64,000 nucleotides of DNA from Triticum aestivum (GCF_018294505.1 NC_057804.1:255669251-255733250); one strand, 5' to 3'. Positions 36,240 through 48,104 are shown, numbered from the stretch's first letter. Notes: generated from the letters alone by a model not told the origin. Numbers and translations are program-made.

Positions 36240-39200
36240 TGTCACGCCCAATATGCCATACTATCCTAAAGAGACTCGAAGGTCCCACCAAGGATAGAAC
36301 CGCATATTGATACGCTTTTGCAAGGTGGATATCATTTCATCAACATTACATAATAGATGGGGATACATACAAAAGGCATACAATGCCACACAATACAACA
36401 CCATCATACATAAGAGCAACATTTGACTACGGATGAAACACAAACAGAAGCTCAAATGACATCCACCCTGCTAGCCCAGGCTGCCAACCTAGAACATATC
36501 CCCTGATCGAAGAAGAAGCAGAAGAAGAACTCCAAACAAACAAACATCGCTCTCGCGTCATGATCATCGCATAACCTGTACCTGCAAATGTTGTTGTAGT
36601 AATCTGTGAGCCACGAGGACTCAGCAATCCCATTACCATGGGTATCAAGACTAGCAAAGCTTAATGGGAAAGGAAGGGGTAAAGTGGTGAGTTTGCAGCA
36701 GCGACTAAGCATGATATGGTGGCTAACTTACGCAAATAAGAGCGAGAAGAGAACAAACGGAACAGTCGTGAAGCTAGCAGTGATCAAGAGGTGATCCTGA
36801 ACTCCTACTTACGTCAAACATAACCCAAAACCATGTTCACTTCCCGGACTCCGCCGAGAAGAGACCATCATGGCTACACATGCGATTGATGTGTTTTAAT
36901 TCAAATCAGGTGTCAAGTTATCTACAACCTGATATTAACAAATTCCCATCTGCCACATAACCATGGGCACGGCTCTCGAAAGTTTATACCTGCAGGGGTG
37001 TCCCAACTTAGCCCATCACAAGCTCTCACGGTCAAAGAAGGATATTCCTTCTCCCAGGAAGACCCGATCAGTCTCGGAATCCCGGTTTACAAGACATTTC
37101 GACAATGGTAAAACAAGACCAGCAAAGCCGCCTGATGTGTCGACAATCCCGATAGGAGTCGCACCTATCTCGTTCTCAGGACACACTGGATAAGCGAAGC
37201 GTACACGTACTGACGTAACCCAAGTTGCCAAGGGATGGTCCCGCATAGTGCTCTAGTTTGGACTAACACTTAGACAAGCATTGGCCCGGGGGGGCTAAAA
37301 TAAAGATGACCCTCGGGTTAATTACTCCCAAGGGAAAGGTATAGGTGGTAGGCAAATGGTAAAACCAATGTTGGGCCTTGCTGGAGGAGTTTTATTCAAG
37401 GCAAACTGTCAAGGGGGTCCCATAAATCACCCAACCGCGTTAGGGACGTAAAATCCGGGAACATAATACCGATATGACAGAAACTAGGGCGGCAAGAGTG
37501 GAACAAAACACCAGGCATAAGGCCGAGCCTTCCACCCTTTACCAAGTATATAGATGCATTAATTAAATAAGAGATATTGTGATATCCCAACATCATCCTG
37601 TCCAGCATGGAGCAATCTTCAACTTCACCTGCAACTAGCAACGCTATAAGAGGGGCTGAGCAAAAGCGGTAACGTAGCCGAGGCTGACATGGCAATTAGG
37701 GGAGGCTTGAAGAACAAGTGATAGGAGGCGCAGCATAGCGATAGAACGAAGCAACTAGCATCACAATGATAGTAATGAGATCCAAGGTGATGCTCCTCTT
37801 TCCTGAAATACCGCTAGGAAGAAGAACGAGTCCATGAAGAAGACGAACGAATGAAGCCGAACCAAGCGTAGACGAACGGAACCTCACGATCGCAACGAAA
37901 CAGGAACTATCGAGAAGAAGCACACAACATGGTAAACACACCACACATATACATGACATGATCCTCAACCAAGTATGATGCAAGACAAGGCTACATGAAG
38001 CTACTCATGGCAAGAGATGATCCATACAAGAACATATCAAGGCAAGTTTAAATGAGGCCGGAAACAACATATAACAAATTCCGGTAAGTCCTCATATGCA
38101 AATTTAGAAATTGGTCCAGAACTGAATAAATCTTATGTTCAAGTTGTTAAATAGCAAGTTAAGATGCACCAAGATGATCTACTCGAGATTCTAGTCAAGT
38201 TACATATAAAGTTCATTTAATTCGGAGCTACGACCTAGAAGATATGAGAAAAACAAGTTAAACATGGCATTGATGCAAAATGCATACAAACATGAAGCAA
38301 ACACCTCAAAACAAGTATGCAACATGATAATATGAAACTACATGCAAAATCAAGAAAGGTTCATATAGAGCACACTCAAAACGGAGCAACGGTTCAACAC
38401 ATACACTATACAAGTTTAAAGGACAAGCTATCCAAAACAGGAACTAGGCATCTAGCAAGCATCAAAACAATATGCTACAGCACCTCAACATCAGAACAAA
38501 AGGCATGGGCATGAAGTACAGGTAAAGCATGACAAAACATGAACACTGAGCTATCTCCTGAAAAAACTATAACATGCTCAAAGGACGTGGCAAGATTGCA
38601 AACAATAACAGTTTACGGACTTAGCAGAAATAACATCAGGTTGCAATGTTTAGAGCTATCAAACAACATGTTACAGGAACTTAACATGGAAATCAAAGGC
38701 ATGGCATGCTAGTACTAAAGACAAAGAACAAAACTCCCTTACTGAACTAATTCTAAAGATCAACAGAAAAGATGGAATCATCCATGCTAACATGGCAAAT
38801 GATATGACAGATTCATACATGGCAGGAACAACAATAAGTAGGCATGTTGGTGAGCTTGTACCACTGACCACAGAGCAATACATGGCATGGCAAGGTGACC
38901 AACAGTAATAAGACATGTTTATGAAGCAAAGCATGACAAGAGCAAGTTCATGGCCTGCATTGATCACTAACAACAATCATGGAAACATTGAACTTGATGT
39001 TAACAGGCTGACGGCAACATTATTTAGCAAGTTTGGAGCAAGATAACTACAAGTTACAGCAGGCTATCAATTCAATCAGGGGCATGGATCGATAGCGCAT
39101 GACATGTACAACAAAACATCCTTAGTGAACATCTCCAGATTATGCATAGAATGACTGGTAGCAGCAGGTTCACATAGCATCATGATATAACAGAATCAGA

Positions 39201-40985
39201 CTAGCAAAACAGCAACAGCAAGTACCCTACTTCACGAGCTCGATGCACTCACTACAAGACTCACAAAAATACATGGATTGCACCCAAGGTTGGAAAAGGC
39301 GATAGGCATAAGCGAGGCGGTTGGCCCTCGCCTAGTGCCTAGGCGGTGCCTAAGCGCCCTAGGCGCGGCCTAGGCGGTAATATAGTTTTTACTCGTGTAT
39401 TTGTGATTATTATATGGGTTTTGATATTAGTTTATGGTATATAAGTAAGTTAATTGCCATCTACTGCCATTGGAATATAACCAGTTTCACATATCAGTGC
39501 AGTATGTGCCATGATTTCTTGCTTGGGTAGGCAATTCCTTGCTTGCCCTGCCTAGACCACCATTTATGCCCTAGGCGAGGCGATTGCCAATTGCCTAGAA
39601 CCTAGGCGTGCCTAAGCGCCTCCTAGGCACTGCCTTTTCCAACAGAGATTGCACCCCTGTAAAGATGGCATGATGTAGCTCAAAACTCATGTAGACATCA
39701 AGCTCATAAGATGCGCACACAAAATGCAATGAAAAAGACAAAACAGCAAGTTATAACAGTTCCAGCAGATTAACATCATATAGCACTCTTGCAACGATGA
39801 TAAGGGCATCAAGATGATGTCAAACAAGCATGGCACAATGGAATGAAATGAAGAGCATCTCATGGTGAACATTTTGATATAACATGCGCATGAAACGGAG
39901 CTACGGTCATGGAGTTATGATGTGATGAACAGAAGCTAAAAATGTCTCACGAAAAGACTTAGAGGAAAATCGGGGTCGACCTCAGGATTTCAGATCTGGA
40001 TCTGGGCGCGCAGAAAACGAGGTTCACCGGAGCTGCTCGCTGGAGTAGAGGAGGGAGATGGGCCGGCAAGGTCGGGGCGCTGGCGGGGTGGCGCGGCACC
40101 GAGGGGCGTGGCGCGGGACGCCGGCGGGGAGCGGTGGAGGCGCGGTGGAGGCGCAGGGCGGCGAAGGCGCGCCGGCGGGGACGGGCGGCGCAGGCGGGCG
40201 GCGCGTCGCCGGGGCGGCGGTAGTGGGGCGTGGTCGGGACGCCGGCGCGGGAGGAGCGGGGCACGTCGGGCGGAGGCGGGCACGGGCGCGGGCCGCGGGG
40301 GCCGGGGACGGGCCGCGCGGGCCGGCGCGGAGGGTGGCGGCGGCGCGCCACGTGGCGGCTCCGGATGGGCGCGGGGGCGGCGACTGAGGGAGACGGACAT
40401 GTTCGAGCGGCGGGGAGATGCGTCCGGCGGCGGAGAGGGGGAATTGCTAGGTTTAGGGTAAGATTCATCCGCGAAAAATGGAGGGGGAGGTCTTTTTATA
40501 GGTAGAGGGAGCTAGGAGAGTCCAAATGGGGTGCGGTTTTCGCCCACATGATCGTGAATGAATGACCGAGAGCATGGAGGGGGTTTGGATGGGTTATTGG
40601 TCCACTTTGGAGGGGTGTTGGGCTGCACACAAAGAGGCCTTTACGGTTCCCCGGTTAACCGTTGGAGTATCAAACGACCTCCAAATGGCACGAAACTTGA
40701 CAGGCGGTCTACCGGTGGTATACCAAGGCCGCTTGGCAAACCTCGGTCCATCCCGAGAATGTTTAACACCCACATGCGAAAAGAGGCAAAAGGGGGCGCC
40801 GGAGGACATAGGAGTGTCGGATTGCAAAACGGACAATGGGGAAAATGCTCGGATGCATCAGACGAACACGTATGCAAAATGAGATGCACATGATGACATG
40901 GAAAAATGCAACACGCAAGCACATGACATGGCAATGACGGCGAATAACTGGCAGACACCTGGTGCATCAGATCCGGGGCGTTACA
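36240..40985 (-). repeat. 5' LTR of the LARD (4746 bp including a 362-bp MITE)
   Basis: Pairs with 25087-33707. Relative to that LTR it lacks about 40 bp near 37675 and carries a MITE at 39286-39647. Confidence 0.92.
39286..39647. mobile_element. 362-bp Mutator-like MITE in the LARD LTR
   Basis: Flanked by a perfect 9-bp duplication ATTGCACCC (39277-39285 and 39648-39656). Inner inverted ends are GTTGGAAAAGGC and GCCTTTTCCAAC. The other LTR has a single ATTGCACCC at the same place (about 28157), so this is a clean insertion. The 9-bp duplication fits the Mutator superfamily. The ends are rich in CCTAGGCG palindromes, giving strong foldback. Confidence 0.85.
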
Positions 40986-40990
40986 GATGT

Positions 40991-41340
40991 AGAGCATACA
41001 GTTCACTCAGATGAATTGTTTGCGATGAGGAGGAACAACAGAAATGGGCAGCCAGTTGAAGGTGCGTGCGATATACGGCATACAGTTCACTTGGATGAAC
41101 TGTTTGCATTGAGCCAAGAAAACAGAAACAGTTCAACTTAGCAAGATGTGTGTGATATGCGGCAAACAGGTCTGCAGAAATGTGTGGGAAGACCGATAAC
41201 AACACAGAAGATTCCTGTTAACAAGTCGTGTGTGTTTGGAGAAACAATTGCTGGTATACAATTGCCAGTGATTGATGAAATCATCACCAATGGGTTCCAT
41301 TGTTTAGTCCGTGTGTGATGTGATTTGCTCTGTCTACAGA
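40991..41340. repeat. Subterminal repeats of the nested CACTA, right of the LARD
   Basis: Repeated units of about 70-90 bp with CATACAGTTCAC, GAACTGTTTGC and GTGTGCGATAT motifs, continuing the series from 25030-25086. Confidence 0.7.
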
Positions 41341-41488
41341 GCATCAACATATATACTTAAAAAGACAGCATTGCATAACCAAATTAAGCATCCAATTACA
41401 CAAGTGACTACACACACAATATTTTCACACACCAAAGTAAGCAATCACATGCATACTAAACTAGGAGAAATGAGGATTTAATCATCTA
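41341..41488. other. AT-rich stretch before the Athos MITE
   Basis: A short A-rich stretch with ACACA runs. No feature recognised. It may be the former 3' flank of the exonuclease fragment. Confidence 0.3.
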
Positions 41489-41569
41489 CTCCCTCCGTTC
41501 CATAATGTAAGACGTTTTTTGACACTACATTAGAGTCAAAAAAAAGTCTTACATTATGGACGGAGGGAG
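41489..41569. mobile_element. Stowaway MITE, Athos-like, 81 bp
   Basis: Near-perfect foldback from CTCCCTCCGTTCC to GGACGGAGGGAG, flanked by TA on both sides (41487-41488 and 41570-41571). Matches the Athos type as I remember it. Confidence 0.93.
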
Positions 41570-41874
41570 TACTTCTTGTTGCGATGACGCTTGCCATTGC
41601 TCTGCTTCCGGCTGGATCCCTGGCCGTTTTGGGGAAGGAGGCACTTCCTCATGTCAACGATCCGCCTGTACATGTCGTAGCATGTGTACGCCTCCTTGGC
41701 CGCGTACACGACATGAGCTTTGTCGAGTTTCTCCATCCAGGACGAGTGCCAGGCACGCTTTTCCTTGTTGCAAGAATCCTTCATGGCTCTCTCCTCCACA
41801 TAGGCAAAATTGCCATGTGAGTAGGCTATAAGCCCATTATTGTAGTACCTTCTCTTAGCGGCGTGGCGGACCAA
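41554..41874 (-). pseudogene. 3'-5' exonuclease-like C-terminal fragment
   Basis: The minus-strand frame contains a segment of the form KAHVVYAAKEAYTCYDMYRRI (residues about 52-72). It resembles the last helix of plant WRN-type (DnaQ/RNase H-like) 3'-5' exonuclease domains, where Tyr and Asp/Glu near an AAxEAY motif belong to the active-site region. The upstream catalytic DEDD motifs are missing, so only the C-terminus was captured. The tail is Lys/Arg-rich. The last codons (YSLRP) and the stop lie inside the Athos MITE, so the original end was replaced. There is no Met at the start of the conserved part. The assignment rests on one motif. Confidence 0.5.
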
Positions 41875-42135
41875 CCGTGTGGGGTGCGAAGTGGCTTCAC
41901 TCGTGTGGGGGACGGCGGTTGTCCCGCGCGGGCGCTAGGTCTGAGAGGACGGCCTTGTCATCAGTGTGTGACCTCTCTGTGGCAACCGTTGGCTCCCCAC
42001 TAGCCTCTTCGTGTACCATGGGAACCGTCCACCGCCTCTTCGCCTTTCCCTCTTGATTTGGAACTTCTGTCACATGCTCTTCATTCCTCCATTTGCCTTC
42101 ACCCTTCCTTCTGCCATTGTTCGATCGTCTTCTCC

Positions 42136-43537
42136 ATGGAGGGAACAGGCCAGAAACAACCCCGTTATTCGTGCCCCAATCTCAAAGATGATGTGGTGGA
42201 GGAACGCATTGATCATAGCGATGTCATCACCTCGGCTAGCATGGCAGGTTCGTTCAAGTCCATTCTCGACTCAAGAAATAACATCATTGCAAAGAACCCG
42301 AGGGTTTAGGAGCGGTTTGATCTCCCCTATCTTCTTCGCCATGACTCTGGTCGACGGCGTGGGGACAACAGAAACCTTGCCTTGTGCAAGTTGATGTCGC
42401 TTGATAATGATAGATGTTAAGATGCCATCACTTGAGGGTAAGGCTTGGGCAGGAGCAAATGGAAATTGGGTTCATTATATTGGGTGTAACTGCGAGTGGG
42501 AACTTGTGAATGTGTACACTCGTCACCGGGTTCCACTTCCAAAAATCACAGACTGCCCTGAGGTTGAGCACACAGATGATCTACGTACGTTCAAATACGA
42601 TCATGGGGACTGACATCTATGGAAGATGGCAATTTGTCGAGTTCCCAACCGCTCTTGGGATTACAAGGACTATGAAGTTGTTGATATCTTTGACAAGCTT
42701 ATTGCCGTCCTTACTTCCATGCCTCGATGGATATTTCTCAAAAATCAATTTCTGTACACAGATGAGTATTGTGATGCAATTCAATACGAGGGTCTTGTGT
42801 TTGCTGCCACCACTCGTGGCATAGTTTTTGCAAGGAATCCTTATGATTTCGATACGTTTGTCTTCCACCGTAATTATAATTGTTTCATCCACATGCATGC
42901 GGGGTAGCTAGTTTCCCTTTACTAATTAAACTTCTTGTGTTTCCAAGGTCCTGTGAACATTCCACCACCTAGACTTGAAAAATTTTATAACCAAGGGGGA
43001 GATGATGATGGTGATGATCACGAGCATGATGACGAGCAGGACATATATACTCAGTGGCGCCTGGCAACTTATTTTGATGGATCACCTCTTCTTGTATGTA
43101 TATAGGGCATTGCTGATGTTCCTAATGAAGCAGGTGTTGTCTCCCATGGTCGCACTCTCCGGACCTATTCCAACATCCGTTGCAGGGTATTCGGGATGGA
43201 TACTCGTGTGCTAGCGCCAACACCTTCTCCCTGGTTCAGTATTGATAGTCTTGGAGAAAACTCGCTCTTCCTTGGACAAAACTATCCAATGATGGTGAAA
43301 GGCGATCCAACTACTGTTGACACAACGTTACTACAGTTTATGAGAAGCAACTGTATCTGTACCTCGGAAATTGATATGGTTCCCTACCCTCACTATCACA
43401 ATATGCGTCCTATAGGCCGCTTCAGCCTGGATGATCAGTCCTGCATTGGTCTCGAGATTGACAATAGCAGGCCCTTCCTAGAGAATCAGTTATGGTTCAA
43501 AACAAGCATTTCCAACACCGAGGATTGGTTGAGATGA
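42136..43537 (+). pseudogene. DUF295-type (F-box-associated) protein gene, degenerate
   Basis: Readable segments: 42136-42309 (N-terminus from ATG 42136, ending in an in-frame TAG), 42401-42613, 42626-42907 and 43196-43537. The last holds the C-terminal DUF295 hallmark (W..IDSLGENSLFLGQNYP), and the third has the GLVFAATTRGIVFARNPY strand-like repeat. DUF295 proteins are grass-expanded, often F-box-linked, putative substrate receptors. No F-box was seen here. Several in-frame stops (e.g. TAG near 42307, TGA at 42611-42613, TGA-TAG near 43100) and a frame change between 42309 and 42401 show that it is dead. A GT...AG intron-like gap at about 42905-42945 is possible. It is a captured gene copy inside the CACTA. 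Confidence 0.65.
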
Positions 43538-43890
43538 AGTTCATTTCATCGCTTTGTTATTTGTTGTGTAAGAAAAACTTTAATATTTACTAGAATGTTT
43601 TGTTGGAAATAATCTATAATCCAACATGTATCCTCGTTGTCATTGTGTGTTGATGACTTGTTGTCTATAATCCAACGTATATTGTTTTTCTATTTGGATG
43701 ATTAATGTTGTCGTTTTATTGCATAACGAAAGCATGGCACTTATCCATTGTTGTTCTAATGCTCACGGTTCGAATAAATAATCGTTTGGGATATTGGTTC
43801 CTAATAATCTCCCATTCGTAATTAGATAAAGATTACATCAAAACTGGTCTCAAAACTGACCCAAAAAAAGTACAATACAACTTTGTATTG
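43538..43890. other. AT-rich sequence after the DUF295 fragment
   Basis: No coding sequence. Probably the former 3' UTR and flank of the DUF295 gene. No terminal repeats recognised. Confidence 0.35.
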
Positions 43891-46810
43891 CTGTCCATAT
43901 GACAACACGATAAGTTTCAGGAACTTCAAATAAGTTTTGGATGTACTAGAATTTAAAAATCAAGATTCTCATTGTTTGAAATTTGTTGCACGGGGAGTAA
44001 ACATGCACCCAGTGAGACACATGTGTTTTTGCAATCCATTTAGTTGCACTGTCACGTGTGCATGTAGCTCGAATTTGATTTTTGCACATTATACTCGTAG
44101 AAAATCAATCAATTAATGTATTAAAATGTCTTCATGATCTCTGATTTTTTCCAAATTAAAACGTCCCTCCTTTGGTAACATATATATGTTCAGCGCAGGA
44201 TAATTAATTTAACATGCATCATAATTGTGGTGCACTCGCGGTGTGTGTGTGTGTGTGTGGGTGTGGGCATCTGGGGGTGGCGGGTGGCTCACAGTACAGT
44301 ACGAGTTGTGAGCCACCGTGTGGGTTGGCCGTTTTGTTAGGCAGGCCGGTGCCACATCAGAGTCGTGAATTCGTAATTTAAAACATTACACAACCATTTC
44401 ATACATACATGTTTTGGCCACATGCAGTCGATGGTTGTCCTACATGACACTCGATACTCGTGTGTGACGCTTTCAGTGGGCCCACAAGGTCGCCGTCCAT
44501 CACTTTCACGAACAGCCGGTAATGAGGTCAATTTAAAAAGAAGGTATCTCAATGTTTGCGGCCGAGTGACGGTGGCAGGGTGTTTGACATTCATTCCCAA
44601 TTCTTGCATGGGACCTAAGCATGCAACCAAGGACACGGATTTGAATTTTCGACCAATTTATATGCATTAGAGCATGTGCCTGTAGTTCAAATTTGAATTA
44701 TGCACATAAATGCATTGACAACTCATTTAATGTATAAAGATGTCCAAACGAACCCCGAAAAATTCCAAATTTGAACACAACACTCCTGTTGTTCTATGTT
44801 GACACTAGAGAAAAAATTGAAAGCAATAATAGGTAACGGATATCATTTGCCCCCAAAGGTGGCACGTTCCCTACCGAAACCATGAGGCTCTTGTTGTGAG
44901 AAGCTCTGGTTTGTGAGAAGCTTATACCCAAACCTGCCCCAAATGGGACAAAAATTACCACGGCATGTTGATGCCGCTCCATGATAGCATGCCAAGTTTC
45001 ATGAATTTCAGAAGAGTTTTGGATTTACTAGAATTTAAAAAGCAGGTATCTCAATGTTTGCGGCCGAGTGACGGTGGCAGGGTGTTTGACATTCATTCCC
45101 ATTTCTTGCATGGGACCTAATTAAGCATGCAACCAAGGACACGAAATTGAATTTTCAACCAATTTATATGCATTAGAGCATGTGCATGTAGTTAAAATTT
45201 GAATTATGCACATAAATGCATTGAAAACTCAACTAATGTATAAAAATTTCCAAACGACCCCCAAAAAATTCCAAATTTGAACATAACACTCCTGTTGTTC
45301 TATCTTGACACTAGAGAAAAAATTGAAAGCAATAACAGGCAACGGATATTGTTTCATCCCCAAAGGTGGCACATTACCTACCAAAACCATGAGGCTCTTG
45401 TTGTGAGAAGCTCTGATTTGTGAGAAGCTTATACCCAAACTTGCCCCAAATGGGACAAAACATTTACCACGGCATGTTGATGCCGCTACATGATAGCATG
45501 CCAAGTTTCATGAATTTCAGAAGAGTTTTGGATTTGCTAGAATTTAAAAAGCAGGTATCTCAATGTTTGAGGCCAAGTGACGGTGGCAAGGTGTTTGACA
45601 TTCATTCCCATTTCTTGCATGGGACCTAAGCATGCAACCAAGGACACAGATTTGAATTTCCAACCAATTATTGTGCATTAGAGCGTGTGCATGTAGTTCA
45701 AATTTGAATTATGCACATAAATGCATTGAAAACTCAATTAATGTATAAAAATGTCCAAACGAACCCCGAAAGAAATCCTAAAACTAACACAACAATCATG
45801 TTGTTATATGTTTTTACCACGGCCCCAATGGTACAATATTTTTACCACTGCATATTGATGGCGTTCCATGCTAGCGTGTCAAGTTTCATAAATTTCAAAT
45901 GCGTTTTTGATTTACTAGAATTTAAAAACCATGTATCTCAATGTTAGCGGCCGAGCGATGGTGGCAAGGTGTTTGACATTCATTCTCATTTCTTGCATGG
46001 GACTTAAGCATGTAACCAAGGACACACATTCCAATTTTGAACCACTTTATATGCATTGGAGCATGTGCATGTAGCAGTTCAAATTTGAATTATGCACATG
46101 AATCCATAGAAAACTCAGTTAATGTATAAAAATGTCCAAGCAAACCCTGAAAATCCCAAAAAATGACACAGCACTCGTGTTGTTTTATGTTGACACGAGG
46201 AAATTTTAGAAAGTAAGAAGAGGCAACATATATTGTTTGTCCCCCAAGCTGGCACATTCCCTACCAAAACCATCTGGCTTGTTGTGAGAGAAGCTCCGGT
46301 TTGCGAGAAGCTTATACCCAAACCTGCCCCAAATGGGAAAATATTTTTACCACGGCATGTCGATGCCGTTCAATGATATCATGTCAAGTTTCATGAATTT
46401 CAGCCGAGTTTTCGATTTACTAGAATTTTAAAACCATGTATCTCAATGTTAGCGGTTGAGCGACGGTGTCAAGGTGTTTGACATTCATTCTCATTTCTTG
46501 CATGTGACCTAAGGTTGCAACCAACGACAAACATTTAATTTCGCAACCCGCTTTTATGGACTGGAGCATGTCCTTTAATTTTTAATTGTGCACCTGAAAT
46601 GGCTAGAAAACAAATATAATGTATAAAATTTCCAAATGAACCCTGAATAGTTCCAATTTTTGTACGACACACATATAGTTGCATGTTCACTGTAGATAAA
46701 AGGTCTAGCAATTCAAACACCATCCGTTGTCGTTGTGACCCCATTATGTAATTCAAATCAAGATGAAAAATCAAGTAGATCCCACATAGTTTATTATCAC
46801 CAACCATGTG
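43890..46810. repeat. ~500-bp tandem repeat array, about five and a half units
   Basis: The motif GTATCTCAATGTTTGCGG recurs at 44542, 45044, 45553, 45932 and 46437, giving periods of 502, 509, 379 and 505 bp. A divergent unit (TTTGGATGTACTAGAATTTAAAAA) lies near 43940. Each unit has CATGCCAAGTTTCATGAATTT, TTTGACATTCATTCC and CTTGCATGGGACC blocks. The short 379-bp unit lacks the TTGACACTAGAG to TTATACCCAAAC part. No gene inside. Confidence 0.9.
44241..44268. repeat. (GT)n microsatellite
   Basis: About nine GT units followed by GGGTGTGGG, in a G-rich stretch. Confidence 0.9.
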
Positions 46811-47346
46811 AGATCCAGTAAAAAATATCCTGGAGCACCGTCAGTGTATAGTACGCCTATGGCTTACGCGAGAAGGTGCGTCGGCTACAGTCCACAGCCG
46901 GTGTTTCAAGCACACTAGCTCACTCCCCAAATACTCACGCCTCTGCATCCCTCGCAATCTAAAGAATATCTGCTCACCCTTGATCCAAATTTTCAGTAGC
47001 CCCGCCTTGTTACTCCCACCTAGTAAAATTTTTGGTTGCCGCGGCATTTCCTCAAATAGCACCTTAACCCCCCCTCCACACACACCACACACTCCCCAAA
47101 AACTCCGCTCACCGACACACACCACCCCCATAACCATTGGTAAGTCGCCGCCATCGTTGCCGCCTCCATCCTCAACCTCTGCATGTGTGCTGGGGAGCTC
47201 AAGGAGCCAATGGCCCTAGAGAGGTTTATCGCGACCTCTTTGCCTGACGCCGCCGAGGTGGCCGCCGAGCTGTCCCCGTCATCCTTTGGGGGCTCTTTGT
47301 CGATCTGCCGTCATCGATCCCCCGATCCGCCCACCGCCGCGCCCCT
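46811..47346 (+). other. Putative 5' flank of the AP2-like fragment
   Basis: A C-rich stretch with CACACACCACACACTCCCC (47080-47130) resembles a plant 5' UTR or core promoter pyrimidine patch. An ATG at 47210 opens an Ala-rich frame (MALERFIATSL) that may be the true N-terminus but is out of frame with the AP2 domain. Confidence 0.4.
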
Positions 47347-48104
47347 ATGCTGGTTGAGGACTTCCTCGTCCTCCCTTGGACCTGGCAGCCGACGAGGTCC
47401 TACCTCAGGGTCCGGCAGCGGCGGTGGGGGACGTGGGTCGCCGAGATTACACATCGAGAGACCCAAACCCGCCGGTGGCTCGGTAGCTTCCACACAGCCG
47501 AGCTCGCGGCCATGGAGTACGACCGCTGGCAAGTCCCCTACCACGGAGCGGCGGCTAGGCTCAGTTTCCCCTTCAGCACACGTCCGGTCCACCTCATTCC
47601 ACGGGAGCCAGGGGTAGTGAGCTCGGCTATGGAGTGGGAGGACCGTGAATGATGGGAGTGCCTCGAGGCCGAGGCCGCCGATGAGGCTACATGCAAGAGC
47701 TCTACCGGCAGCACCCGGAGCTCGTGGAGGTGGAGCGGGCGATCTTTGCCGGTGCGGAGGGCGGCGAGGTTATCGCGCTCTCCTCCGCTGATGAGGTCGA
47801 AGGCGGCGAGGACGGTGGCATGGAGGGCGGCGAGGTTATCGTGCTCTCCCCCGATGACGGGGTCAAAGGCGGCGCGGAGGGTGGCGAGGTTATCGTTCTC
47901 TCCTCCGATGACGAGGTCGAAGGCGGCAAAGACGATGGCACGGAGGGCGTCAAGGTGGGCGGCAAGGACGAGGATATTGACGTCAATGAGTGGAGGAGTG
48001 CCTTCCCCAACGACCCCGATGATCGCACCGGCTCGGACCCGGCTCATGGCACACCGTACCTGACGAGGAAGGATTGGCTCGACTTCAACTTCGATCAAAA
48101 GTAG
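47347..48104 (+). pseudogene. AP2/ERF-like gene with acidic repeat tail, broken
   Basis: 47347-47652 encodes one AP2-like DNA-binding domain (about residues 18-75). It shows the RRWGTWVAEI strand motif, a WLGSF turn, an AA-x-EYDRW helix and an ARLSFPF end. A TGA at 47650-47652 follows. The homologous sense then continues in another frame at 47691-48104 (YRQHPELVEVERAIFAG), which implies a loss of one base near 47685. The C-terminal part has an acidic repeat (GGEVI-x-LSS-x-DE-VEGG) and ends DWLDFNFDQK. ERF proteins are plant transcription factors, but the early Tyr-Arg-Gly motif is altered (YLRVRQ) and DNA binding is doubtful. It is one of four host-like fragments in the CACTA. Confidence 0.65.
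47755..47965 (+). repeat. In-frame ~60-bp repeat encoding an acidic GGEVIVLSSDDE unit
   Basis: GGCGGCGAGGTTATCG recurs at about 47761, 47827 and 47882, each followed by CTC-TCC-TCC-GATGAC-type codons. The three to four units are spaced about 55-66 bp. The spacings look like multiples of three, so the unit could expand or contract without frameshift. Confidence 0.8.

Larger units (their letters stand above)
25087..40985 (-). mobile_element. LARD: large non-coding LTR retrotransposon derivative
   Basis: Flanked by GATGT (25082-25086 and 40986-40990), a perfect 5-bp target duplication. On the minus strand the LTRs run TGTAAC...GTGACA. The 5' LTR is 36240-40985 (4746 bp) and the 3' LTR is 25087-33707 (with a nested solo LTR). 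The internal domain is only about 2.5 kb and shows no gag or pol. The primer-binding site matches tRNA-iMet. Long LTRs with a non-coding core match the LARD definition. The size recalls Sukkula of barley and wheat, but the name was not verified. Confidence 0.9.

Noticed and set aside
40058..40461. Gly/Arg-rich plus-strand frames in the right LARD LTR
   Set aside because: Several frames are open on both strands at once, as expected for extreme GC content. No conservation with the left LTR.
47538..48098. 186-codon minus-strand frame opposite the AP2-like gene
   Set aside because: Antisense shadow of the acidic repeat. The plus-strand frame has a recognisable AP2 domain and tail.
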